Assembly (NCBI GenBank): GCA_016286055.1
Contig: JAEERW010000007.1
Span: 62,001 to 126,000 of the forward strand
DNA from: Bacteroidales bacterium
GTDB taxonomy: Bacteria > Bacteroidota > Bacteroidia > Bacteroidales > UBA3824
Reading direction: 5' to 3'
Length of the DNA: 64,000 bases
Part shown: positions 40,326 to 48,061 of the stretch, in pieces
Layout: each line of letters starts with the position of its first letter
Position numbering within the stretch: the stretch's first letter is position 1
Program-made: the position numbers and the translations under genes
The notes under the pieces: model-generated
The model's input: only the letters and a program-made list of their open reading frames with translations
Databases searched by the model: none
What the model was told of the DNA's origin: nothing

Positions 40326-43169
40326 ATGGCTATGAACAAATTATTTGCAATATTATTACTGCTTTTGTCTGTGAGTGGGTTTGGGCAAAGCGCAGAGGCT
40401 GATATGTTATATAGACAAGGCAACAAACTCTTATTAGCCGAAAAATTCGAAGAGGCTATCCCTTATTATCAAAAATGCGATTCGCTCGACAAGGCGACAT
40501 TGACCCCTGCGTCGAAGAATTATTACCGTGCGGAATCATCTATTGCATATTGCTTGTTGTTCATAACATTAGATAAATACAGGCACTGCAACTTCCAAGA
40601 TGCTGTCAAACTTGGCACACAGGCAATGGAAATCATAAAAAAAATCAAAGGCGAAGAAGACCCTGATTATGTCACATCATTGACCATTGTGGCATCTGCT
40701 AATGATGCGATTGGCAACTATACAGAAGCCATAAGGCTTGGCACTCAGGCGATGGAAATTAATAAAACAACCCTTGGCGAAAAGCATCCTGACTATGCTT
40801 TCTCATTGAACAATCTGGCATGTTATAATTCTAAACTTGGCAACTATGCGGAAGCCTTCAGGCTTGGCACACAAGCGATGGAAATTTATAAAAAAGTCCT
40901 GGGCGAGAATCACCCTGAGTATACCACGTCTTTGAACAATTTAGCAGGTTATAATGCTAACCTTGGCAACTATGCGGAAGCCATCAGGCTGTGCACTCAG
41001 GCAACGGAAATTAACAAAGCAAACCTGGGCGACAAGCATCCTGACTATGCTCTCTCATTGAACAATCTTGCAACTTATTATGCATACCTTGGCAACTATG
41101 CGGAAGCCGTCAGGCTGTGCACTCAGGCTATGGAAATAAGGGGGGAAGTCCTTGGGAAGCAGCACCCTGATTATGCCTCGTCGTTGAACAATTTAGCAGG
41201 TTATAATGCTAAGCAGGGCAACTATACGGAAGCCATCAGGCTGTGCACAGAGGCTATGGAAATCCGCAAAAAGGTACTTGGCGAAGAACATCCTGATTAT
41301 GCTCGGACATTGAGCAGTTTAACAGGTTATTATTATTCCCTTGGCAACTATGAAGAAGCCTTCTCGTTTGGCACACAGGCGTTGGATATAATGAAAAAAG
41401 TTCTTGGTGAGGAGCACCCTGATTACGCTGCGTTAGTAAATAGCATTGCAGGGTATTGTTATGACGCTGGCATCTATGCCGAAGCCATCCAGATTGGTAC
41501 TATGGCTATGAAAATAAGGGAAAAAGTCCTTGGAAAGCAGCACCCTGATTATATCTCATCATTGAGCAATCTGGCTCTGTATTATTTCAAAGATGGCAAT
41601 TATGATGAGGCGACAATGCTGTTTGAACAATCTTATAAACTAAGCGAAACATTGATTTTAAAAACCTTTGCTTATCTTACAAATAAGGAGCGTTCTGATT
41701 TTTGGAATAAATATTCTGATTTTTTCCATAAGAATATGCCTGCTTTAGCAAATGAACAACCTAATTCCACTCTCAAAAGCCTTGCATTCAACAGTCAGTT
41801 ATTGTCAAAAGGTCTCCTTCTTAATGCCGAACTTGAAATCCAGAACCTCATAGAAAAGCGAGGTAACGGACAATTAAAAGATATGTATAACCAACTTAGG
41901 CAAGACCGAAAAAAACTTGACGAGCTTTACCTGCTTGCACCAGCAGAAAGGACTATGAATACCGATTCGCTATTAAAAGTTATCGACAACGAAGAACGCT
42001 TACTTGTTGAATCTTGCAAAGAACTGGGTGACTACACAAAGAATCTTTCAATCAAATGGGAAGACATTCAGAAAAAATTAAAAACCAACGATGTAGCCAT
42101 AGAATTTGCGAATTTCAAAGGAACTGATAAAGAAGATAGATACATCGCCCTCATCGTAAAAAAGGGGATGACTGTCCCCGAATTAGTGAAATTAGATTTT
42201 AACGACACAGTCACCGTTGATTACTCATCACCAAAACTATACAACAAGATTTGGAAGCCTCTTCAACCATACCTCAGCAACGTTAATAATGTATATTTTT
42301 CTCCATCGGGCAAATTTCACACTATAGGTATTGAGTATCTGCTAGACAACGATGGCAAAGTATTCTCCGACAAATACAATGTTTTCCGTCTGTCATCTAC
42401 CCGCGAATTGGCATTGCCCAAAACCTCAAATCCTAACAAAAAGGCTGCAACTTTTGGCGGTATCAAATACGACACCGACAAAGCAAATAATGGCAACGGA
42501 GTTATGTATCTTGTTGGCACAAAGAAAGAATCAGAAGCTGTTGCATCATTGTTGAAGTCGGCAAAATACAAGGTTTTTGTCCAATCCGACACAGCTGCTA
42601 CAGAGGAGAGTTTCAAAAATCTTTCGGGACTAGGTATCAAAATACTCCATATTTCTACACACGGTTTTTATCAAGCAGAAGAAGATATGTCTTCGATAGG
42701 TCTGGAATATTTGGCAAGTGGCGCTCAAAACAAAGAAGACCGATCGCTTGACTGCAGCGGACTGCTGTTTGCAGGTGCCAACGCCGCTTTCGACCCTGTG
42801 GCACGCAAAGCAATTCCCGACAACGTTGACGATGGCATACTCACCGCCAAAGAGATCTCGCGTATGGATTTTAAAGGATTAGATTTGGTGGTCCTCTCGG
42901 CGTGCCAGACCGGATTGGGCGAGGTAACGGGAGAAGGGGTCTTCGGTCTTCAGCGAGGATTCAAGAAGGCTGGCGCTCAGACAATTATTATGAGCCTTTG
43001 GGATGTTGATGACTATGCCACACGGTTGCTGATGGTTCAATTTTTCAAAAGTCTTACCGAAGGATTATCCAAACGCAAGGCTTTTCAAACGGCAATTCAT
43101 TATGTAAAAAGCAAAAACAATGATCCAAAATATTGGGCAGCATTTGTAATGGTGGACGGGGAGGAGTAG
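40326..43169 (+). CDS. Exported TPR (kinesin-light-chain type) - CHAT caspase-like protein
   Basis: A 947-residue protein with a signal peptide (MNKLFAILLLLLSVSGFGQS). Residues about 89-424 hold eight 42-residue TPR units of the kinesin-light-chain type (NYAEAIRLCTQATEINKANL ... HPDYALSLNNLA). A helical linker follows, then a C-terminal CHAT domain with the caspase-type dyad: His779 in LHISTHGFYQAEED and Cys860 in VVLSACQTGLGEVTGEG, and the closing IIMSLWDVDDYATRLLMVQF. CHAT domains are cysteine proteases of the caspase clan. The exported location separates it from cytosolic TPR-CHAT defence proteases. It follows the PPC-like secreted protein and ends 13 nt from the convergent ATP-synthase-associated gene. 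Confidence 0.88.
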   Translation: MAMNKLFAILLLLLSVSGFGQSAEADMLYRQGNKLLLAEKFEEAIPYYQKCDSLDKATLTPASKNYYRAESSIAYCLLFITLDKYRHCNFQDAVKLGTQAMEIIKKIKGEEDPDYVTSLTIVASANDAIGNYTEAIRLGTQAMEINKTTLGEKHPDYAFSLNNLACYNSKLGNYAEAFRLGTQAMEIYKKVLGENHPEYTTSLNNLAGYNANLGNYAEAIRLCTQATEINKANLGDKHPDYALSLNNLATYYAYLGNYAEAVRLCTQAMEIRGEVLGKQHPDYASSLNNLAGYNAKQGNYTEAIRLCTEAMEIRKKVLGEEHPDYARTLSSLTGYYYSLGNYEEAFSFGTQALDIMKKVLGEEHPDYAALVNSIAGYCYDAGIYAEAIQIGTMAMKIREKVLGKQHPDYISSLSNLALYYFKDGNYDEATMLFEQSYKLSETLILKTFAYLTNKERSDFWNKYSDFFHKNMPALANEQPNSTLKSLAFNSQLLSKGLLLNAELEIQNLIEKRGNGQLKDMYNQLRQDRKKLDELYLLAPAERTMNTDSLLKVIDNEERLLVESCKELGDYTKNLSIKWEDIQKKLKTNDVAIEFANFKGTDKEDRYIALIVKKGMTVPELVKLDFNDTVTVDYSSPKLYNKIWKPLQPYLSNVNNVYFSPSGKFHTIGIEYLLDNDGKVFSDKYNVFRLSSTRELALPKTSNPNKKAATFGGIKYDTDKANNGNGVMYLVGTKKESEAVASLLKSAKYKVFVQSDTAATEESFKNLSGLGIKILHISTHGFYQAEEDMSSIGLEYLASGAQNKEDRSLDCSGLLFAGANAAFDPVARKAIPDNVDDGILTAKEISRMDFKGLDLVVLSACQTGLGEVTGEGVFGLQRGFKKAGAQTIIMSLWDVDDYATRLLMVQFFKSLTEGLSKRKAFQTAIHYVKSKNNDPKYWAAFVMVDGEE
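40590..41597 (+). repeat. Eight tandem 126-nt coding repeats
   Basis: Exact 126-nt periodicity encoding 42-residue TPR units of the CHAT protein. Units are diverged but share GGCAACTATGCGGAAGCC and CACCCTGATTATGC-like blocks. Confidence 0.9.
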
Positions 43170-43182
43170 CGTCTCCCCCACC

Positions 43183-43563
43183 CTACTTGTCCTTCTTGCC
43201 AAAAAACCTCAGCAAAAACATCGTATCCATTATCGCAAACACAAAGTACACCGCCATAAAGAATATTACAAATGGTATCCCAGATTCGTGGGGAAGGGTA
43301 GCATACGAACACATTAAGAATACAAAATATAGAATCAACTTCAACACCGTAGACAGCATAAACACGCCTGAGAATTTGGCAAACTTTGAATATCTTGGCT
43401 TGGTGATAACCAAAGCCGATAAAATGCTTACTGCTGCAAAAAAAGCGGGTGTGGCATACACCGACCACGACGATTTTTCGGGTATGATTATCATAAAAAT
43501 AAATGCGGCAATAAGTGTGCATACCGCCGCCATCACTATAAATTTTGTCAACTGTTTCTGCAT
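43183..43563 (-). CDS. Hypothetical membrane protein next to AtpZ
   Basis: A 126-residue protein with four membrane segments (FIVMAAVCTLIAAFIFMIII; PAFFAAVSILSALVI; FMLSTVLKLILYFVFLMCSY; FVIFFMAVYFVFAIMDTMFL). In Bacteroidota a small membrane protein of this kind usually lies between AtpZ and atpB (F0 subunit a) at the start of the ATP synthase operon, and its position 2 nt after the AtpZ gene fits. Here, however, atpB does not follow; the convergent CHAT gene does. It may assist F0 assembly, by association only. Confidence 0.7.
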   Translation of the reverse strand: MQKQLTKFIVMAAVCTLIAAFIFMIIIPEKSSWSVYATPAFFAAVSILSALVITKPRYSKFAKFSGVFMLSTVLKLILYFVFLMCSYATLPHESGIPFVIFFMAVYFVFAIMDTMFLLRFFGKKDK

Positions 43564-43565
43564 TG

Positions 43566-43772
43566 TTATTTCTTAATGATATTCTTTACAAACAAATAAA
43601 TACCCGCAGCCACCGAAAGCAGAGATGCAAGCACGGTAATTGCAGGCTTGGTGGCAAAATAATCATCCGCCCAAACACCTGCCAACACACCGATAACAAT
43701 TACGGCTGCCATCTCAAAGGCAGCCGTAGTGTATTTTGCAACGTCGCGGAGGTTGTCGCTATCTTTTTTCAA
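43566..43772 (-). CDS. AtpZ/AtpI family protein
   Basis: A 68-residue protein with two membrane helices (TTAAFEMAAVIVIGVLAGVW; AITVLASLLSVAAGIYLFVK) separated by the ADDYFATKP turn, the normal AtpZ layout. AtpZ/AtpI proteins help assemble the F-type ATP synthase rotor ring or transport Mg2+/Ca2+ for it. It follows the bactofilin gene by 4 nt and precedes the small membrane gene by 2 nt. Confidence 0.85.
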   Translation of the reverse strand: MKKDSDNLRDVAKYTTAAFEMAAVIVIGVLAGVWADDYFATKPAITVLASLLSVAAGIYLFVKNIIKK

Positions 43773-43776
43773 GATT

Positions 43777-44148
43777 CTACTTCTTTATTGCGTTAGCAGC
43801 GGAATCTTTACCATCCATCTGGCATGTACCAGTGAATACAGCACCCTCTTCGATGATTATTTTCGATGTATCGATGTCGCCGTGCACTATTGCGGTGTCT
43901 TTGAGCTCAAGGAGTTCCACGCATGAAAGTTTGCCGTCTACCTTGCCGCTGATGTTTGCCACCTTGCAAGATATCTCGCCTTCTACCACGCCCGACTTGT
44001 CGATTACAAGGCGTTCGGTGAGGCTGATATTGCCTTTAAGCTTGCCGGCTATACGTACACTGCCGTTCGATTTGATTTCGCCCACGAATTCGGTACCGAA
44101 GGCGATTATGCTCGTATTGTTTACTTGGTCTGTTTCAATCTTTGCCAT
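43777..44148 (-). CDS. Bactofilin
   Basis: A 123-residue polymer-forming cytoskeletal protein of the bactofilin (DUF583) family. Its core is a right-handed beta-helix of short turns (FVGEIKSNGSVRIAGKLKGN, LVIDKSGVVEGEISCKVANI, SGKVDGKLSCVELLELKDTA, IVHGDIDTSKIIIEEGAVFT), with unstructured ends. Bactofilins form filaments on the inner membrane and help shape and organise the cell. It heads the small cluster bactofilin-AtpZ-membrane protein, a conserved order in Bacteroidota. Confidence 0.92.
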   Translation of the reverse strand: MAKIETDQVNNTSIIAFGTEFVGEIKSNGSVRIAGKLKGNISLTERLVIDKSGVVEGEISCKVANISGKVDGKLSCVELLELKDTAIVHGDIDTSKIIIEEGAVFTGTCQMDGKDSAANAIKK

Positions 44149-44205
44149 ACGTTAAGAGATATTAGTTAATTTTGGCGCAATTTAGAAATAATTTTTCAAA
44201 ATGCG

Positions 44206-45555
44206 CTACTCTTCGGGAGATTTTATTTCAAAATCTTCCATAAATTTAGTTGTGTACTCTCCTGCGCAGAAACGCGGGTCGCTCATAAGTTGTAGATGGA
44301 AAGGCGCTGTGGTTTTCACGCCCTCTACCACGAGTTCAAAAAGTGCACGTTTCATTTTGGCGATAGCCTCCTCGCGGGTTTGAGCCACAGCCACCAACTT
44401 GATAATCATTGAGTCGTAGTACGACGGAATCTGATAGCCGGTGTAGATGTGAGTATCCACGCGTATGCCGTTGCCGCCAGGGAGGTGCAATCCTGTGATT
44501 TTGCCGGGACACGGACGGAAACCATTGAAAGGGTCTTCGGCATTGATGCGGCACTCTATGGCGTGAGCCTGCGGATAGTAGTTGCGTGTAGAGATTTTTG
44601 CTCCTGCTGCAATGCGTATCTGCTCTTTGATAAGGTCAAGATTGGTAACTTCCTCGGTGATACCGTGTTCTACTTGAATACGAGTATTCATCTCCATAAA
44701 GTAGAAATTGCGGTGAGCATCCACAAGAAACTCTACTGTGCCCACACCCTCGTATTTGATAGCACGAGCGGCTTTGCAGGCAGCCTCGCCCATCTTGTGA
44801 CGGAGCTCCTCGGTCATAAAAGGCGAAGGAGTTTCCTCAAGAAGTTTCTGGTGGCGACGCTGAATAGAGCAGTCGCGTTCAGAGAGGTGGCAAACGTTGC
44901 CGTATTGGTCGCCAGCAATCTGTATCTCTATGTGGTGGGGTTCTTCGATGTATTTTTCAAGGTAAACTGCGTCGTTGGCAAACGATGCGGCTGCTTCTTG
45001 ACGTGCTGCATTCCAAAGATGCTCAAACTCGTCTTCGTTGCGGATAATGCGCATACCTTTGCCGCCGCCACCTGCTGTGGCTTTGAGCATTACGGGGTAG
45101 CCTATGCGTTTTGCCTCTGCTTTACCTTGCTCCATGGTGTCGAGCAATCCCTGTGTGCCGGGAGTTACAGGTACTCCATGTTCGGTCATGGTTTTGCGGG
45201 CAGTGGCCTTGTCGCCCATCATCACTATCTGCTCGGCTGTGGGACCTATAAACTTGATTCCGTGCTCAGTGCAGATGCGGGCAAACTTGGCATTTTCCGA
45301 AAGGAAACCATAACCCGGGTGAATAGCGTCGGCGTTGGTAATTTCAGCAACCGAAATAAGGGCTGGAATATTCAAGTACGACTTAGCAGAAGGTGGGTTT
45401 CCAATGCAGACAGCCTCGTCGGCAAACTTCACATGCAACGAATCGCGGTCGGCTGTGGAGTATACTGCCACAGTTTTGATGCCCATCTCTTTGCAAGTGC
45501 GGATAATGCGAAGGGCAATCTCGCCACGGTTGGCAATTAATATCTTTTTAAACAT
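44206..45555 (-). CDS. accC: Acetyl-CoA carboxylase biotin carboxylase subunit
   Basis: A 449-residue biotin carboxylase. It carboxylates the biotin of AccB with bicarbonate and ATP, the first half of malonyl-CoA formation for fatty-acid synthesis. Motifs in order: [35 protein letters not shown], the ATP-grasp glycine loop [30 protein letters not shown], and the active-site [19 protein letters not shown] (VEH-G-ITE instead of the more usual VEHPVTE). Full length. It lies 16 nt after accB in the same operon as fabH, rpmF and yceD. Confidence 0.96.
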   Translation of the reverse strand: MFKKILIANRGEIALRIIRTCKEMGIKTVAVYSTADRDSLHVKFADEAVCIGNPPSAKSYLNIPALISVAEITNADAIHPGYGFLSENAKFARICTEHGIKFIGPTAEQIVMMGDKATARKTMTEHGVPVTPGTQGLLDTMEQGKAEAKRIGYPVMLKATAGGGGKGMRIIRNEDEFEHLWNAARQEAAASFANDAVYLEKYIEEPHHIEIQIAGDQYGNVCHLSERDCSIQRRHQKLLEETPSPFMTEELRHKMGEAACKAARAIKYEGVGTVEFLVDAHRNFYFMEMNTRIQVEHGITEEVTNLDLIKEQIRIAAGAKISTRNYYPQAHAIECRINAEDPFNGFRPCPGKITGLHLPGGNGIRVDTHIYTGYQIPSYYDSMIIKLVAVAQTREEAIAKMKRALFELVVEGVKTTAPFHLQLMSDPRFCAGEYTTKFMEDFEIKSPEE

Positions 45556-45571
45556 AACCTATCTTTCTTAA

Positions 45572-46081
45572 TTAGGGTTCGATAAGGAAAAGAGGCTGGT
45601 CAAACTCTACGGGAGTGCCTTCTTCTACAAGGATTTTGGCAATTTTGCCCGAAACTTCCGACTCTATTTCGTTGAAAAGTTTCATAGCCTCAATGATGCA
45701 GAGCACCTGGCCTTTGCTAACTTCGTCGCCTACATTTACGTAGATAGGCTTGTCGGGTGAAGGACGACGGTAGAATGTACCTACCATAGGAGCCTTTACT
45801 GTAAGGAACTTTTTCTCGTCGGTCTGGGCGTTTTCGCGATACTCTATAGGAGTGGTTGTTGTGGTGGCAGCCGAGATAGGCGAACCCATCTGCTGAGCCA
45901 TACCCGAAATCATAGGCATCTGGAAAGCGGGCATCTGAAAGTTTTCGCCACGGGCAATGTCTTTGTCGCCTGCGGGGAATTTTACGTTGAGTTTCATGTC
46001 GTCGGTCTGAATGTCAACTTCTGAAATACCGATTCGAGAAACGGCTTTGATAAAATCTTGTACTTCCTTTAAATTTGCCAT
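45572..46081 (-). CDS. accB: Acetyl-CoA carboxylase biotin carboxyl carrier protein
   Basis: A 169-residue BCCP. The N-terminus (MANLKEVQDFIKAVSRIGIS) is followed by a Met/Pro/Thr-rich linker (QMPAFQMPMISGMAQQMGSP) and a C-terminal biotinyl domain (VKAPMVGTFYRRPSPDKPIY) with the biotinylated lysine in CIIEAMKLFNEIE. It carries carboxybiotin between AccC and the carboxyltransferase. Located 47 nt after fabH and 16 nt before accC. Confidence 0.95.
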   Translation of the reverse strand: MANLKEVQDFIKAVSRIGISEVDIQTDDMKLNVKFPAGDKDIARGENFQMPAFQMPMISGMAQQMGSPISAATTTTTPIEYRENAQTDEKKFLTVKAPMVGTFYRRPSPDKPIYVNVGDEVSKGQVLCIIEAMKLFNEIESEVSGKIAKILVEEGTPVEFDQPLFLIEP

Positions 46082-46128
46082 AATATTTTTACTTTTTATT
46101 TAATTATCAAAACAAAATTACTGTATTA

Positions 46129-47124
46129 CTACGAGTTATAAGCCCATTTTAGGTAAAGTGCGCCCCATGTGTATCCTGCTCCAAAAGCTGAAATAATGAT
46201 GTTGTCGCCTTTGTGGAGTTGATTTTCCCATTCGCAGAGGCAGATGGGTATAGTGGCGGATGTGGTGTTGCCGTAACGCTGAATGTTGATCATAACTTTT
46301 TCGGGAGGCAGTTCCATGCGTCGTGCGGTGGCATCGATAATGCGGAGGTTGGCCTGATGCGGCACAAGCCAAGCAATGTCGTTGGCAGTGAGATGGTTTC
46401 GTTCCATAATCTCAGCCGATACGTCGGCCATGTAGGTAACTGCCGACTTGAAAACTGGCTGTCCCTCTTGATATACAAAATGTTCGCGGTTTTGAACGGT
46501 TTCGATAGTGGAAGGCGACAACGAGCCGCCAGATTTCATGTGAAGGTGTTTTACGCCCGAACCGTCTACACGAAGAATATAGTCTAAAAGTCCGAGATCC
46601 TCGTCAGAGGGCTCCAACAGCACAGCCGCAGCGCCGTCGCCGAATAGCGGACAGGTTTTGCGGTCGGTATAGTCGGTGATAGCCGACATTTTTTCAGAAC
46701 TTACGAGGATAACCTTTTTTTCAACGCCAGACTGTATAAACTTAGAAGCTGTTACTAATCCGTTTAAGAATCCCGAGCAAGCGGCGTGAAGGTCGTAAGA
46801 AAAGGCATTCTTCATACCCACCATGTCGCAAATCTGTATACCCGAAGCTGGAAACACCATATCAGGTGTGGTAGTAGTGCAAATCACCAAGTCGATTTCC
46901 ATAGGGTCGAGGTGTTTCTTGGCAAGAAGGTCTTTTACAGCCATCGCACCCATAAAAGATGTGGCTTTGTCCTTATCTTTGAGTATTCTGCGCTCTTTGA
47001 TACCTACGTGTGAAGTAATCCACTCGTCGCTAGTGTCGAGCATTTGCGACAATTCATCGTTGGTGAGACGATACTCAGGCACATACATACCTACTCCCGT
47101 AATAACAGCGTTAGTTTTTGCCAT
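46129..47124 (-). CDS. fabH: Beta-ketoacyl-ACP synthase III
   Basis: A 331-residue FabH. It starts fatty-acid synthesis by condensing acetyl-CoA (or branched acyl-CoA) with malonyl-ACP. The catalytic Cys is in [16 protein letters not shown], the His in [19 protein letters not shown], and the Asn in [14 protein letters not shown]. The N-terminal [20 protein letters not shown] and [16 protein letters not shown] are standard. The order yceD-rpmF-fabH-accB-accC couples lipid initiation with ribosomal protein synthesis; plsX, often present between rpmF and fabH in other bacteria, is absent. Confidence 0.96.
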   Translation of the reverse strand: MAKTNAVITGVGMYVPEYRLTNDELSQMLDTSDEWITSHVGIKERRILKDKDKATSFMGAMAVKDLLAKKHLDPMEIDLVICTTTTPDMVFPASGIQICDMVGMKNAFSYDLHAACSGFLNGLVTASKFIQSGVEKKVILVSSEKMSAITDYTDRKTCPLFGDGAAAVLLEPSDEDLGLLDYILRVDGSGVKHLHMKSGGSLSPSTIETVQNREHFVYQEGQPVFKSAVTYMADVSAEIMERNHLTANDIAWLVPHQANLRIIDATARRMELPPEKVMINIQRYGNTTSATIPICLCEWENQLHKGDNIIISAFGAGYTWGALYLKWAYNS

Positions 47125-47232
47125 AAAGAAAAATTATCTAAAAAAAATAAAAAAGACAAATGTAGGAACATTCCGCAACGGGCGCAACATTCCGCCATCT
47201 GTCTAAATTCTTTTTACTGCTGCGGCATAAAG

Positions 47233-47424
47233 CTACTCAGTGGCAGCTGCTGACTTGTCGATAGCGAGTTGGCCTCTGTAATAGCCGCATTCGGGGCAAA
47301 CTGTGTGCGACTGGATAGTGGCTCCGCAGTTGCTGCATTTTGTAAGGGTGGGTGCTACCGCTTTATAATGGGTTCTTCTTTTGTCTCTTCTCGTCTTCGA
47401 GGTTTTGTGCTTAGGATGTGCCAT
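47233..47424 (-). CDS. rpmF: 50S ribosomal protein L32
   Basis: A 63-residue protein of the large ribosomal subunit: MAHPKHKTSKTRRDKRRTHY at the N-terminus, then a zinc ribbon C-S-N-C ... C-P-E-C (KCSNCGATIQSHTVCPECGY). Intact zinc form of L32. It lies 44 nt after the DUF177 gene. Confidence 0.97.
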   Translation of the reverse strand: MAHPKHKTSKTRRDKRRTHYKAVAPTLTKCSNCGATIQSHTVCPECGYYRGQLAIDKSAAATE

Positions 47425-47468
47425 TTTTAATAATATTTAATACGTTATACCTTTTATTATATACAATT

Positions 47469-47996
47469 TCAAAATTCATAGTTTCGCAACTGATCCCATC
47501 TCGGGTCGGTTTCTAAAACATTATCGTGCGCCTCAAGAATTTCGAGGGTGGCGCTCATGTCGGGGTCGCACTGCGGCAATCCGTCAATCCCGACGGGATG
47601 CACGCGTCTGGCAGGAACGCTCAGCACAATATACTCATATATATGGTGTGCGAGGTCGATTTTTGTCTCCTCGTGCGAAAGCACGATTTCGTCATCGGCT
47701 TCGGCGGGATCGCTCGTCTGGTCGCCAAATTTAACATCAAGGGTAAAATATCCCTCAATGGGCATGTGGAAGAGTTCAAGACACCGGTCGCACTCCACTT
47801 CTACGGTTCCTTTGATATCGAACCCAAACTTGAGCCCAAAATCAGAAATATCCGCGGTAACATCCACATCGATCTTACCGTTTTGGAACTCCGATTCGGC
47901 AAAAAGAGCGAAAAAACTACCGTCGAGATGATATTTCATCTCGTGGCGTCCTGCTGTCATCGTTTTGTAATCTACTACAAAGTTGTTTTTCGCCAT
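47469..47996 (-). CDS. DUF177 (YceD) family protein
   Basis: A 175-residue protein of the DUF177/YceD family, recognisable by GTVEVECDRCLELFHMPIEG (the C-x-R-C motif) and the acidic stretch FGDQTSDPAEADDEIVLSHE before DLAHHIYEYIVLSVPARRVH. The family accompanies rpmF in most bacteria and is linked to 23S rRNA maturation and plant/bacterial rRNA accumulation. First gene of the rpmF-fabH-accBC operon. Confidence 0.93.
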   Translation of the reverse strand: MAKNNFVVDYKTMTAGRHEMKYHLDGSFFALFAESEFQNGKIDVDVTADISDFGLKFGFDIKGTVEVECDRCLELFHMPIEGYFTLDVKFGDQTSDPAEADDEIVLSHEETKIDLAHHIYEYIVLSVPARRVHPVGIDGLPQCDPDMSATLEILEAHDNVLETDPRWDQLRNYEF

Positions 47997-48061
47997 AATC
48001 GTTATGCTGTAGAAATTGGCGCAAAAGTAAAAGGTTTATTCTACAAAAACAAAATTTTTAC

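Noticed and set aside
40590..41597. Regularly spaced repeats that could suggest a CRISPR array
   Set aside because: The period is exactly 126 nt, in frame, and encodes kinesin-light-chain-type TPR units; there are no short identical repeats with unique spacers.
43143..43170. GC-rich hairpin at the CHAT stop codon as a terminator
   Set aside because: GGGGAG...CTCCCC is only 6 bp with no T-run after it; too weak to list.
44449..45540. A 363-codon open frame on the + strand opposite accC
   Set aside because: accC on the other strand has full-length, motif-complete homology; the + frame is its antisense shadow with cysteine-rich nonsense composition.
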